Shown: positions 9,869 to 19,339, counted from the stretch's first letter. The stretch: 64,000 nucleotides of DNA from Bartonella tribocorum (GCF_002778015.1 NZ_NJPP01000001.1:165768-229767), one strand, 5' to 3'. A program made the numbers and translations. The notes: a model not told the origin generated them from the sequence alone.

Positions 9869-10765
9869 ATGAATGATGATCTCTCAAAAAAAAGACTAGG
9901 ACGTGGATTAGCAGCATTAATTGGAGATATCAATTTAAACAACAATATTGCACGTTCATCAAGCTTTGATAAATTAAATGAATCCGGTAACATTTCTGAA
10001 CGTTTCGTATCCATTGAAGCTATTTCATGTAATCCTCACAATCCGCGGCGTCATTTTACTGAAACAGAGCTTGATAATTTGGCACAATCAATTCGTCAGC
10101 ATGGTGTGGTTCAACCGGTTATTGTAAGGCCTTTAAGAGATCATCCTCATCGGTTTGAATTGATTGCGGGTGAACGGCGTTGGCGTGCAGCACAACGTGC
10201 AAATTTAAATCAATTACCCGTTATTATTCGTGATGTGGACGATAAAACCGCTTTGGAATTGGCTATTATTGAAAATATTCAGCGGGCTGATCTTAATCCT
10301 ATCGAAGAAGCAAAAGGATATGAGATGCTCTTGAATGAACATGATTATACACAAGTGGATTTAGCACAAGTTATTGGAAAAAGTCGTAGTCATGTTGCAA
10401 ATACGCTTCGTTTATTAAAACTTCCAGAAAAAGTACAACAATTTTTAACGGATGGACAACTTTCGGCAGGTCATGCACGGTGTCTTATAACTGTTGATAA
10501 TCCACAAGATTTAGCTGAAAAAATTATCCGTGAAGGACTTTCTGTTCGTCAAACAGAAATACTTGCATATGAACAGGCAAATCCTAAAACTAAAAAACGT
10601 ACGACTATGAAGAAAGATGCAGAAACAAAATCTTTAGAAAAATTACTTGCAGATGTGATCGGGATGAAAGTCATTATTCGTCATGGTAAAAAAGGTGGAG
10701 ATTTAAAAATACGCTATTCTTCATTAGAACAATTAGATGAAATTTGCCGGCGTTTACAAAGTTAA
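9869..10765 (+). CDS. parB: Chromosome partitioning protein ParB (Spo0J)
   Basis: 298 residues. The N-terminal KKRLGRGLAALIGD motif is the ParA-stimulating peptide typical of chromosomal ParB. The CTPase/ParB-N domain contains NPRRHF and GERRWRAAQRANL (Box II), and IENIQRADLNPIEEA follows. The helix-turn-helix VDLAQVIGKSRSHVANTLRL contacts parS. The C-terminal dimerisation domain is present. ParB loads at parS and spreads as a CTP-dependent clamp. Four near-consensus parS sites in this window support a working ParABS system close to the candidate oriC. Confidence 0.97.
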   Translation: MNDDLSKKRLGRGLAALIGDINLNNNIARSSSFDKLNESGNISERFVSIEAISCNPHNPRRHFTETELDNLAQSIRQHGVVQPVIVRPLRDHPHRFELIAGERRWRAAQRANLNQLPVIIRDVDDKTALELAIIENIQRADLNPIEEAKGYEMLLNEHDYTQVDLAQVIGKSRSHVANTLRLLKLPEKVQQFLTDGQLSAGHARCLITVDNPQDLAEKIIREGLSVRQTEILAYEQANPKTKKRTTMKKDAETKSLEKLLADVIGMKVIIRHGKKGGDLKIRYSSLEQLDEICRRLQS

Positions 10766-10789
10766 CTAATTGTTATAAAAATAAATTTC

Positions 10790-11257
10790 TTAACAATGAC
10801 CTTTTAAAATTTTGATCATTCTATACATATGATTTTTAGCAAATTCTATATTTCTTGAGGATATAGCGTTTTTTACATAAGGAGAATTCTCTTCATTTGT
10901 CAGCACAATCAATGTTGCTTGAAGTGTTAGATGAGCAACAACAAAATCTTTTGGTGTGAGATTATTCTCTCTTAAAATATTTACAAGTTCTCGCTTACTA
11001 GAAATATAAGTGATATATTCTTCAATATGATCATCATCAGTGATAGGATTGTTCTTTGTGTTTTCTTTTTGTGTTTCTGGAGGCAAATTTTTACATTCTT
11101 TTTCAATTTTCTCCAGCTTTACAAGAAAATCCTCTGTCAAGAGATAATTTGCAATAAGAGCTGATGTAAAAGAATGCTTATCTGTCTCTTGTTTTTGTTC
11201 TTGAGCATATGATACAAAAGAGGAAAGGAAGAGGAAGCACAATGCAAGTTTAAACAT
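10790..11257 (-). CDS. Small secreted protein of unknown function
   Basis: I do not recognise the family. The 155-residue product begins with a clear signal peptide (MFKLALCFLFLSSFVSYAQ, cleavage probably after SYA). The mature part is hydrophilic and mostly helical, rich in Glu, Asn and Lys, with one cysteine in the middle (near residue 36) and a C-terminal GHC. It is probably periplasmic. A decayed second copy lies about 1.1 kb away (11950-12368), between this gene and gloB. The bases just upstream of both start codons resemble the 3' end of gloB, so the two copies look like a tandem duplication that was later split. The intact reading frame suggests this copy is still functional. Confidence 0.7.
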   Translation of the reverse strand: MFKLALCFLFLSSFVSYAQEQKQETDKHSFTSALIANYLLTEDFLVKLEKIEKECKNLPPETQKENTKNNPITDDDHIEEYITYISSKRELVNILRENNLTPKDFVVAHLTLQATLIVLTNEENSPYVKNAISSRNIEFAKNHMYRMIKILKGHC

Positions 11258-11428
11258 GACTAAAAATTTTCTTTTCTTTTGTGAATTTTAATAAAAAATT
11301 TCTGTTTGTTGCTCTTTGTTTTTATAAAAATCATTTGTAGGCATAATAAGAATATAAGTTAATTATTCGGAATGGTGAAAATATGATAATTTTTTAATAG
11401 AGACATATCTCTAACGAAGAATAGAACA

Positions 11429-11830
11429 TCATTGGATCACTAATTCACATACTTGTTTTAAAAGACATCTTTCAATACTCTGAAATCCATTTCGAGATGA
11501 TGTTCGTGAAATGGTACAACTAAAGCTCCATGAATATATAAAATTACAGAGCAGAACTTCTCTATCTTTATGGCTTATGAAAAAGCAAGCCGCATCATCA
11601 CACATTCCACCAGTTTTCAATGTGCGACGAAGTTCTTGATATTTAAGATGATTCATAAAAGGTATTTTTATTGTAGAGTTTCACTCCACGCGGCTTTCCC
11701 TGCTTGTAACATGCAAGAAGATGATTTTGATTGATTCAACAGAAGAGAGATTTGTTATCAGAGAATCTTACGATATTCGTACTCACTATTCAACATTAAA
11801 ACAGTAAATTATCATTTAAAATCAACATAT
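11429..11830 (-). mobile_element. Relic of tyrosine integrase 5' end plus leader (copy R1)
   Basis: The reverse strand carries a fragment starting MNHLKYQELRRTLKTGGMCDD, matching the arm-binding DUF4102 N-terminus of phage/island integrases as seen in the better copy at 29304. The rest is frameshifted. Upstream on the same strand is the shared leader: ATTGATTCAA at 11730-11739, the word TCTTACGATATTCGTAC, and an AT-rich ATATTGA-type block near 11819-11840. No catalytic domain remains. It separates the two copies of the small secreted-protein gene. Confidence 0.6.
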
Positions 11831-11949
11831 TGACTAATTATAGTAATGGGATAACAACTCTCAATGTATCATAATTGATTAGTTTCTCAAAATAAGCTCT
11901 TTACAGCTCCCTGAAAGATTCGTTATTTTGTAAAAGTATTTTTTAATAA

Positions 11950-12368
11950 ATTCAAAATTGTTTAGAGATATAATGTCCCTTATCAGGTGAAAATTTCTTT
12001 TCGGGTGCAAATACAAAAATCATTGATATCCCTTTAAATGTTAGAGCTCCAGCAGCGAAATCTTTAGGTGTGAGATCATTTTCTTTTAAAATATTCATGA
12101 ATTTTAATTTACTAGAAATATGGACAGTGTAATTTTCAATGTTAGAGAGAATATAAGAATGATAAGTGATAGGATCATTTTTTGTTTCTGGAAGAAAATT
12201 TTTGCATTCTTTTTAAGTTTTAATTTTTCTAAACTTTAAAAGAAAAATTTATGTTAAGAAATAATTGCCGATAGCAGGTGATATAAAAAAGAATCATCAG
12301 TGTTTTATTTTTTGAGCATATGATGCAAAAAGAAAAAAGCACAATGCAAATCTTAAAAATCTGAACAT
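11950..12368 (-). pseudogene. Decayed second copy of the small secreted-protein gene
   Basis: Reading from the ATG at 12368, the reverse strand encodes MFRFLRFALCFFLFASYAQ, clearly the signal peptide of the 10790-11257 gene, and then meets a stop a few codons later. The rest aligns by eye to the intact gene with frameshifts and stops; for example, the segments at 12060-12110 and 12165-12210 mirror 10935-10985 and 11040-11100. The start lies directly after the gloB stop codon, and the same TTTTTAGTCATG junction precedes the intact gene. Confidence 0.72.
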
Positions 12369-12370
12369 GA

Positions 12371-13132
12371 CTAAAAATTATCTTTTCTTTTTCGGATTTC
12401 AGCAAAAACTTCTTCATCTGTAGAATCTTTCATTGAAAGATTTTTTCTGATTGTTTGGTCATCCCAACGAAGAAAGGGGTTTGTTTCTTTTTCTTGCTCT
12501 AAAGTAACAGGGAGAGTTGCGGTGTTTTTTGCACGTAATAAAAAAACTTCTTCTGCTCTTCGTTGAAGTTTTTGATTATGTGGGTCAAGTGTCAATGCAA
12601 AAAGAGCATTATTTTTTGTGTACTCGTGTCCACAATAGAGAAGTGTTTCATTGGGGAGTTCACGAAGTTTTTTTAAAGAATTCAGCATTTGTGTGGTTGT
12701 TCCTTCAAAAAGACGTCCACAACCAAGTGAAAAAAGCGTATCTCCAGCAAAGAGTAATTTTTTTTCAGGAAAATAGTAGGATAGAGCTCCCAGCGTATGG
12801 CCAGGTGTTGAAAGAGCTAAAAGCGTGTGAGAACCAAAGAAAAGTTTTTCATCAGGTTTAAGTGTTTGATAAATATGATGAATTTTTTCTTTTTCTGCTT
12901 CTGGTCCGATAACCATAGCGTTGTACACTTGTTTTAATTCTGCTACTGCTTCTACATGATCGTGATGATGGTGAGTCACAAAAACAGTGTTAAGTGTCCA
13001 ATTACGATGTTTTAAAGCATTATGAATTGCTTTACTTTCAGGAGCATCTATTGCGGCTGTCATGCCGCTTTTTTCGTCATGAATGAGTACACCAAAATTA
13101 TCTTCTCGACAGATAAATTGTTCAATCAGCAT
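12371..13132 (-). CDS. gloB: Hydroxyacylglutathione hydrolase (glyoxalase II)
   Basis: 253 residues of the metallo-beta-lactamase fold. The metal-binding motif THHHHDHVEA is at about residues 53-62, and GHTLGALSYYF, FAGDTLFSLGCGRLFEG and CGHEYTKNN supply the other ligands and the glutathione site. It hydrolyses S-lactoylglutathione to lactate and glutathione in methylglyoxal detoxification. Length is normal. It starts about 70 bases downstream of yciB on the same strand and may be the last intact gene of the dapF-mtaB-ftsY-yciB run. Confidence 0.94.
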   Translation of the reverse strand: MLIEQFICREDNFGVLIHDEKSGMTAAIDAPESKAIHNALKHRNWTLNTVFVTHHHHDHVEAVAELKQVYNAMVIGPEAEKEKIHHIYQTLKPDEKLFFGSHTLLALSTPGHTLGALSYYFPEKKLLFAGDTLFSLGCGRLFEGTTTQMLNSLKKLRELPNETLLYCGHEYTKNNALFALTLDPHNQKLQRRAEEVFLLRAKNTATLPVTLEQEKETNPFLRWDDQTIRKNLSMKDSTDEEVFAEIRKRKDNF

Positions 13133-13201
13133 GTCTTTTTTCCATGAACAGTATGCAACGATGAAACTGAAAAGTAATTTATGATTATAGGTACATTTTG
13201 T

Positions 13202-13888
13202 TTAAGAATCAGATTTGTCCTCTTCTGTAAAAAGCCCTTGTGAGTGCTTTATAATGATGGGCATTTGGGTAAGCATGAAAAGGACTGTTATAGGCATCAC
13301 GCCAAAAACTTTGAAATTCGTCCAAAAATTATCGCTAAAATTGCGCCAAATAATTTCATTCAAAAGGGCAAGAAAAACGAAAAAAAATGCCCAACGATAG
13401 GTGAGTTTTTGCCAGCCTAAATCATCAAGTTTTAAGGTAGAATCAAGGGCGTAACGTAAAAGTGGCTTTTTAAAAAACATCCCACCAAACAATATAAAAG
13501 CAAAAAAGCTGTTAATGATAGTTGGTTTCATCTTTATGAAAGTTTCATTATGAAGCCAGAGCGTTAGAAAGCCAAAAATGAGAACAAATATTCCCGAAAT
13601 GAGAGGCATAATGGGAATTTGTTTTGCAAGGATCCACGATAAGCTTAGAGAAATAATAATTGCTACCATAAAAATAGCTGTTGCAGGGAAAATAGGTTTA
13701 CTAAAATTTTGAAAAAATCCAATGTTTTTTATCAACCATTCTCCTTTATAATTAGCAAAAAAGAAAGCAACCAATGGTCCCATTTCTAAGAGGAACTTAA
13801 ATGTTGGTGAGAGAGGTGTTTTCTTATTATCATTCATATTTTTCTCAGAATTATTGTATGAATTAGGGTTAGATAAAGGCTGTTTCAT
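13202..13888 (-). CDS. yciB: Septation protein A / YciB-IspZ family inner-membrane protein
   Basis: 228 residues with about six hydrophobic helices. The start of the conserved domain, FLLEMGPLVAFFFAN, and the motif KPTIINSFFAFILFGG are characteristic of YciB (IspZ). In E. coli the protein links to cell-envelope synthesis and division complexes; its exact activity is not known. About 30 hydrophilic residues, SNPNSYNNSEKNMNDNKK-like, precede the domain. The start overlaps the ftsY stop by 4 bases (ATGA), implying coupling. Confidence 0.88.
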   Translation of the reverse strand: MKQPLSNPNSYNNSEKNMNDNKKTPLSPTFKFLLEMGPLVAFFFANYKGEWLIKNIGFFQNFSKPIFPATAIFMVAIIISLSLSWILAKQIPIMPLISGIFVLIFGFLTLWLHNETFIKMKPTIINSFFAFILFGGMFFKKPLLRYALDSTLKLDDLGWQKLTYRWAFFFVFLALLNEIIWRNFSDNFWTNFKVFGVMPITVLFMLTQMPIIIKHSQGLFTEEDKSDS

Positions 13889-15132
13889 GTATGTTTTCCT
13901 ACTATAGTTTCGGCAAAGTCAGAAGCAGAAAATGGTTGAAGGTCTTCAATATTCTCTCCTACACCGATAAAATAAATGGGTAATTTATATTTTGCTGCGA
14001 TAGCAACAAGAATTCCTCCTTGTGCAGTTCCATCTAGCTTTGTCATGACTAAACCATTAACACCAGCAATATCACGGAAAATATCCACTTGGCTGAGTGC
14101 ATTTTGTCCGGTCGTTGCATCAAGCGTTTGAAGGATTGTATGGGGAGCTTGGGGGGCGTGTTTTTTTAAAACACGAATAATTTTTGCCAACTCATCCATC
14201 AATTCAGATTTATTTTGTAAACGCCCTGCTGTATCAATAATTAATACATCACTGTTTTCTTTTTTTGCTTTCTCAAAAGCATCAAAGGCTAAGCTTGCGG
14301 AATCGGCACCCAATTTTGTTGAAATGACAGGAGAATCGGTACGTTTACCCCAAATATGTAATTGTTCAATCGCTGCGGCTCGGAAAGTGTCACCAGCAGC
14401 AAGCATAACTTTTAGTCCCCCTTCAGTTAATTTGGCGGCAAGTTTTCCAATCGTTGTAGTTTTTCCAGTGCCATTTACACCGACTAGTAAAATAACATGA
14501 GGCTTATGATTGAGATCAAGTTCTAACGGTATTGCTACAGGTTCCAGAATTTTTTTTATCTCATCAGCAACGATCGTATGAATATCATCTGGGGAGAGAT
14601 CTTTTTCATAACGACTGGAAGCTAAAGTATTCGTGATGTGTGTTGCTGTTTCTACACCGAGGTCAGCTTGAATAAGAATATCTTCGAATTCTTGTAATGT
14701 CTCTTCATCAAGTTTTCTTTTAACAAAGAGGTCGCCAATTGAACCGCTTAGACGTTGTGAAGAAAGGGCTAGACCTTTTTTAAGACGTCCAAACCATGCT
14801 GTTTTTTTTTGTTCAACGGACGGTTCAGATAAAACTTCTTCATTCTTTTTTTCATGGATGGTATTTGTGACAATAATTTTTCCAGAAAGGGGAATTTTGT
14901 CAGAAAGAGAGGCTTTATCAGAATGCGACTCTAAAGATTGCGACTTTTCATCACATTCTACAGATCTTAACTTTTGATTTTCTTCTTGTTCTGCATTTGT
15001 AGAGATGTGACAGTTTTTTATCCTTTCATTTTTTTCTATTATATCGCTTTTATCAGGAATAGAAATTTGTTCCATTTCCTTCTCTTTAGATTTGTTAAAA
15101 GAGAATATTTTTTTTATAAAAGATTTCGTCAT
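13885..15132 (-). CDS. ftsY: Signal recognition particle receptor FtsY
   Basis: Membrane-associated SRP receptor GTPase that delivers ribosome-nascent chain complexes to the translocon. I chose the ATG at 15132 (MTKSFIKKIF, 415 residues), preceded by AGGA; a TTG at 15150 is the alternative. The N-terminal A domain (about residues 1-110) is acidic and low in complexity. The NG domain follows: G1 LLVGVNGTGKTTTIGKLA, GDTFRAAAIEQL, G3 DTAGRLQ, G4 TKLDGTAQGG and IGVGENIEDL at the C-terminus. It sits between mtaB and yciB with 15 bases or fewer at each junction. Confidence 0.95.
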   Translation of the reverse strand: MTKSFIKKIFSFNKSKEKEMEQISIPDKSDIIEKNERIKNCHISTNAEQEENQKLRSVECDEKSQSLESHSDKASLSDKIPLSGKIIVTNTIHEKKNEEVLSEPSVEQKKTAWFGRLKKGLALSSQRLSGSIGDLFVKRKLDEETLQEFEDILIQADLGVETATHITNTLASSRYEKDLSPDDIHTIVADEIKKILEPVAIPLELDLNHKPHVILLVGVNGTGKTTTIGKLAAKLTEGGLKVMLAAGDTFRAAAIEQLHIWGKRTDSPVISTKLGADSASLAFDAFEKAKKENSDVLIIDTAGRLQNKSELMDELAKIIRVLKKHAPQAPHTILQTLDATTGQNALSQVDIFRDIAGVNGLVMTKLDGTAQGGILVAIAAKYKLPIYFIGVGENIEDLQPFSASDFAETIVGKHT

Positions 15133-15146
15133 AAGAGTTTTCCTGC

Positions 15147-16430
15147 TCAAGCAGCGTTTAATTTTGGAAGGACAGCAATTAATTTATCGTCATCATGGCC
15201 AATAATAAGGGCTTGAACAATTGTTCCTGCTTTTGCACCTTTAATTTGTACAAGAGTATAATCTTCTGTTCGTCCAATTTCATCTTTTTCAACGAGAATT
15301 GTTTGTTGACTGTTTTGTAAATAAGTAAGATGTTTTAGGTAAGCTTCTTCACCTGCTTTACGCAATCTCTCAGCACGCATCTTAACTATTTTACGGTTGA
15401 CTTGTGGCATTCGTGCGGCAGGTGTTCCTTCTCTTGGACTAAAGGGAAAAACATGAAGGTGGGTTAAATGACAATCTTTGATCAAAGAAAGACTGTTTTG
15501 AAACATCTCTTCTGTTTCCGTAGGAAAACCCGCAATTAAATCGGCACCGTAAACCATTGTAGGACGTTTGGCCCGCAATTCTTGGCAAAATTGAATGGCA
15601 TGTTCACGCAAATGTCGCCGTTTCATCCGTTTTAAAATCATATTATCACCTGCTTGCAAGGATAAATGTAGATGAGGCATAATTCTTTTTTCATAGGCTA
15701 AAAGATTTATGAGTTCTTCGTCTGTTTCAATAGAGTCAATAGATGAAAGACGTAATCGAGGCAAATCAGGAACATGATGCAAAATGGCTGAGGTTAATTT
15801 TCCTAGAGTCGCTTTTCCAGGAAGATCGTGACCATAACTTGTAAGGTCAACACCTGTAAGAACCACTTCTTGAATCCCCTCGTCTGTCAATTTTCTAATT
15901 TGCTCTATAACAGCCCCCATGGGAACTGAACGAGATGGCCCACGTCCATAAGGAATAATGCAAAATGTACAACGATGATCGCATCCGTTTTGCACTTGTA
16001 CAAAAGCGCGGGTGCGTTCTTGCATTGCATTGACCATATGGGGAGCAATTTTTTTAACTTCCATGATATCATTGATGCGCACCTTTTCAGAATGGTTAAC
16101 ACCAAAATCAGGAAGTTGACGATAAGAATGGGAATGAAGTTTGTCTTCGTTTCCTAAAACGAGATCCACTTCTGTCATTGAGGCAAAATTTTGCGTTTCT
16201 GTTTGGGCAGCGCATCCTGTTACAATAATGCGGGCATGAGGATTTTCACGTCGCGCTTTGCGGATAGCTTGTTTTGCTTGTCGGACGGCTTCGGCAGTGA
16301 CAGCGCAGGTGTTAAAGATAATCGCACCATCTTTGAGCTGGTCTAGCCCTGAAGAAGTGCTTTCTTTGCGAATGATTTCCGATTCGTAGCTATTGAGTCG
16401 ACAACCGAAAGTTACAATTTCTACTGCCAT
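15147..16430 (-). CDS. mtaB: tRNA (N6-threonylcarbamoyladenosine(37)-C2)-methylthiotransferase MtaB
   Basis: 427 residues. A radical-SAM enzyme converting t6A37 to ms2t6A37 in ANN-decoding tRNAs. The N-terminal UPF0004 domain begins VEIVTFGCRLNSYESE, with the first [4Fe-4S] cluster cysteines at FGC, FNTCAV and GCAA. The radical SAM motif is CDHRCTFCIIPYGRG. A C-terminal TRAM domain (about 365-427) completes it. The FGCRLN motif fits the MtaB/YqeV branch better than MiaB. The ATG at 16430 overlaps the dapF stop by one base (TGATG). Confidence 0.9.
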   Translation of the reverse strand: MAVEIVTFGCRLNSYESEIIRKESTSSGLDQLKDGAIIFNTCAVTAEAVRQAKQAIRKARRENPHARIIVTGCAAQTETQNFASMTEVDLVLGNEDKLHSHSYRQLPDFGVNHSEKVRINDIMEVKKIAPHMVNAMQERTRAFVQVQNGCDHRCTFCIIPYGRGPSRSVPMGAVIEQIRKLTDEGIQEVVLTGVDLTSYGHDLPGKATLGKLTSAILHHVPDLPRLRLSSIDSIETDEELINLLAYEKRIMPHLHLSLQAGDNMILKRMKRRHLREHAIQFCQELRAKRPTMVYGADLIAGFPTETEEMFQNSLSLIKDCHLTHLHVFPFSPREGTPAARMPQVNRKIVKMRAERLRKAGEEAYLKHLTYLQNSQQTILVEKDEIGRTEDYTLVQIKGAKAGTIVQALIIGHDDDKLIAVLPKLNAA

Positions 16431-17281
16431 CAAGAGTGATCCTTTTCGTAGCAGCCTGTTAAAGGGTTTAAAAAACCACTAAATTGATATTTTATTGGTC
16501 CCGTCATAATAATGTGATCGTCTTCTCTGTAAAAAATATTAAGTGTTCCCCCTGGTAAGTTTACATCGATATAGCGCTGTGTCAGACCACGTCGATAAGC
16601 GGCCACTGCACTCGCACAAGCAGCGCTCCCACATGCTTGTGTTAATCCTGCTCCTCGTTCCCATGTGCGTAAATTTAGACTTTTCTTTGACGTTATGCAA
16701 GCAATGGAAATATTGCATCGTTCTGGAAAAAGCGGATCATGTTCAAGTTTGGATCCATATTTTTCTAATGGAAAATGTTGAATATCATTTTCAATAAAAA
16801 AGACAGCATGGAGATTGCCAATAGATATAAGGCAAGCATCTTTTAGAGGACCAGCCGTAATTTCTACGTGATTGGTATCAACTATTTCACGTGAAACAGG
16901 CATCTCTTTTGCATTGAAGTTTGGGCATCCCATATCAACAGAGATGAGGTTGCTAGTCTGCTGTTTTCCTTCAATAATTCCAGCAGGTGTTTCTAAACGA
17001 AAATTTTCACCCAAATTGTGGTCTGTGAGCCATGCAATGACACAGCGGGTACCATTGCCACAAGCTTTAGCCTTTGAACCATCAGCATTCCATATTTCGA
17101 TGCGGAAGTCCGCTTCTTTCTTCGTTGGTGTGTGGATGGCCATGATTTGATCAAAATGCATTTCTGGATCTGTCGATAAAGCGAGGATTGCTTGTGGTGT
17201 AAGAGCCTGTGTGCTTTCGCGCATATCAGCAACAATAATTTGATTTCCAAGACCGTCCATTTTGCTAAATGGCATTTTCAT
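16430..17281 (-). CDS. dapF: Diaminopimelate epimerase
   Basis: Converts LL-diaminopimelate to the meso form for lysine and peptidoglycan synthesis. The 283-residue protein has both catalytic cysteines in context: KACGNGTRCVIAWL (first) and TQACGSAACASAVAA (second). KMDGLGNQIIVADMR at the N-terminus is the family start. ATGs at 17281 and 17275 are both possible. It is the first gene of a run dapF-mtaB-ftsY-yciB-gloB, an order known in other Rhizobiales for the first three. A parS-like palindrome is embedded in its coding sequence at 16883-16898. Confidence 0.95.
   Translation of the reverse strand: MKMPFSKMDGLGNQIIVADMRESTQALTPQAILALSTDPEMHFDQIMAIHTPTKKEADFRIEIWNADGSKAKACGNGTRCVIAWLTDHNLGENFRLETPAGIIEGKQQTSNLISVDMGCPNFNAKEMPVSREIVDTNHVEITAGPLKDACLISIGNLHAVFFIENDIQHFPLEKYGSKLEHDPLFPERCNISIACITSKKSLNLRTWERGAGLTQACGSAACASAVAAYRRGLTQRYIDVNLPGGTLNIFYREDDHIIMTGPIKYQFSGFLNPLTGCYEKDHS
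16883..16898. promoter_or_regulatory. parS: parS-like ParB-binding palindrome inside dapF
   Basis: TATTTCACGTGAAACA matches parS at 15 of 16 positions. It is within dapF, about 6 kb beyond parB and 13 kb from the candidate origin, in codons for VSRE. It is the most distant of the four sites. Confidence 0.8.
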
Positions 17282-17508
17282 GAAATTTCTCTATTCTAAA
17301 GATTACTTATAAAGGAGTATAATATATGACTAAAAATCTTATAAATTTCTAGTGTTTAATAAAATAAAACTAGGCACATAAATTATTTTGTTTAAAATAA
17401 GTGATTTTAATCCTGTTTTTTTAATTTGTTAATCTATCTTTGTAACTATAATGAATGTTCGCTTAATTTTTTTGTGGGCTTTTTATTTCCGTGGGAGAGA
17501 GTACAGAT

Positions 17509-18042
17509 ATGTCGTTTTCAAAAAATTCGTTTTTCGTTGCAATGTCAACTGTAATACTTTTAGGAGGATGTTCAACAACGCGGTTTGACAATAATGATAA
17601 TAGTAACGCATTAGAAGTTTTTTATCCATATCAACAAATGACAACATTGGAAGTGACAGATTCATCATCTACTTCTGAATCTGCAGACGCTTCGATGTAT
17701 GAGAAAGGAAATTCTCAAAGTGATGGACGAATGGCTAGTCTCGAATTGCCAAGCAATGCTACTGATTTGTTTCCTGCAAGTATTGCTGGGGTATGGAATC
17801 TTTCTATTGGGGGTAAAGCTTGTCGGATTGCAACGCCACAAACAAAGTTTGGACAAGGGTACCGCGCTGGTCCTTTACACTGTCCTGGAATTGCTTCCCA
17901 AGTGAGATCATGGGCTGTTAAAGGAAAAAGATTATATTTTTATAATAATTCTGGACGTGTTATCGTCGCCCTTTATTCTTCAAATGTTGATCGTTTTGAG
18001 GGACGTACACTTGATGATCATCCCGTCGTTTTAAGCCGTTAG
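17509..18042 (+). CDS. omp19: Omp19-like outer-membrane lipoprotein with protease-inhibitor (Inh) domain
   Basis: 177 residues from the ATG at 17509 (MSFSKNSFF); an in-frame GTG at 17491 is less likely. The signal peptide ends in a lipobox, VILLGGC, so the mature protein is lipidated on the cysteine. After a Ser/Asp-rich linker (about residues 20-85), the C-terminal domain contains AGVWNLSIGGKACRIATP and YRAGPLHCPG, with two cysteines. This closely resembles the C-terminal half of Brucella Omp19 as I remember it, an AprI/Inh-type serine-protease inhibitor. The function here is inferred from that similarity. The gene stands alone between dapF (divergent) and zapE. Confidence 0.82.
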   Translation: MSFSKNSFFVAMSTVILLGGCSTTRFDNNDNSNALEVFYPYQQMTTLEVTDSSSTSESADASMYEKGNSQSDGRMASLELPSNATDLFPASIAGVWNLSIGGKACRIATPQTKFGQGYRAGPLHCPGIASQVRSWAVKGKRLYFYNNSGRVIVALYSSNVDRFEGRTLDDHPVVLSR

Positions 18043-18139
18043 ATCATTTTTGACCGCTTATGAAAAATAAGCTACATGGGCAGATTCGTGAAAAGAATTT
18101 GTATTTTTCATTGAAAACCGTTGGAAAAAGGTTGTTTGG

Positions 18140-19339
18140 ATGGTTTTTGTTTCAACGCGCTATAAGGAGCTGGTCTCTGAAGGGAAAGTCCGTTTTGATC
18201 CAGCTCAATTGGTTGTAACAGAGCACTTTGATCATTTATTAAAAAAAAATTTGGAACAGAATGTTTCTCGTTCTTTTTTTTGGATATTTTGGTCTTTTTT
18301 AAAAAGAATATTTAAAAAGAAAAGACAAAATATTGCTCGTTTTGCAAAACAGGGGGATGAAAACGGTTCTTTTCAGGGATTATATATTTATGGTGAAGTA
18401 GGACGGGGCAAAACCATGCTGATGGATTTGTTCTTTTCTTGTTTGCCGAAGAGTCATAAAAAGCGCGCCCATTTTAATGATTTTATGGCTGATGTGCATG
18501 AGCGTATTAATTTTTATCGTAAAGCATCTGGGCGTGCAAAATCTAAACAAGATAATCCTATTTTAGCTGTTGCTGAAGATCTTGCACGAGAAGCAAAGGT
18601 GCTTTGTTTCGATGAATTTAGTGTAACAGATATTGCTGATGCTATGGTGTTGGGGCGGCTTATTTCTGCTTTGTTTGAGAAGGGAATTTTCTTTATTGCG
18701 ACTTCAAATGTGGCGCCGGATAATCTTTATTATAATGGTTTAAATCGTGAACTCTTTTTACCTTTTATTCAAACTTTGAAAGGATATGTTCGCGTTGTTA
18801 ATCTTGACGCAAAAACAGATTATCGTCTTGAAAAATCAAATTTACAGTCCGTGTATGTAAACCCTTTAGGGAAAAAAGCAGATGAATGCATGGATCAAGC
18901 GTGGGAACTTGTGTTGCAAGGACATAAGGAAATGTCTGATGCGCTTTCTATAAGAGGCCGCTTTATTCCTATTCCGCGTTTTGCTGCGGGGTGTGCACGC
19001 TTTGATTATCAAGACTTGTGTGCAAAACCTTTGGCTGCGGCTGAGTATTTGGTATTAGGGGAGCGTTATCATACGATTTTTATCGATAATGTACCGATCA
19101 TGGATGATACATGTCGCAATGAAACAAAACGGTTTATTTTGCTTATTGATATTCTTTATGAGCGCCATATCCGGTTATTTATGTCGGCAGCAGCAGGGGT
19201 GGAGGATTTATATAAGGGGCATGCTCAGACTGCGGAAACATTTGAATTTAAAAGAACACAGTCACGTCTTTTTGAAATGCAAAGCCATGATTATTTGAAA
19301 CTCTGGAAAGAAAATTTTCTTTTGAAGAAGAAGCGTTGA
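18140..19339 (+). CDS. zapE: Cell division ATPase ZapE (AFG1-like)
   Basis: 399 residues of the AFG1/ZapE AAA-type ATPase family. Walker A is YIYGEVGRGKTMLMDLFF (near residue 90) and Walker B is VLCFDEFSVTDIADAMVL. FIATSNVAPDNLYYNGLNR is the sensor region. In E. coli ZapE interacts with the Z-ring under stress; in Rhizobiales the gene usually precedes mdh, as here. A basic insertion around residues 45-65 (RIFKKKRQN) separates the N-terminus from the ATPase core. Confidence 0.9.
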   Translation: MVFVSTRYKELVSEGKVRFDPAQLVVTEHFDHLLKKNLEQNVSRSFFWIFWSFLKRIFKKKRQNIARFAKQGDENGSFQGLYIYGEVGRGKTMLMDLFFSCLPKSHKKRAHFNDFMADVHERINFYRKASGRAKSKQDNPILAVAEDLAREAKVLCFDEFSVTDIADAMVLGRLISALFEKGIFFIATSNVAPDNLYYNGLNRELFLPFIQTLKGYVRVVNLDAKTDYRLEKSNLQSVYVNPLGKKADECMDQAWELVLQGHKEMSDALSIRGRFIPIPRFAAGCARFDYQDLCAKPLAAAEYLVLGERYHTIFIDNVPIMDDTCRNETKRFILLIDILYERHIRLFMSAAAGVEDLYKGHAQTAETFEFKRTQSRLFEMQSHDYLKLWKENFLLKKKR

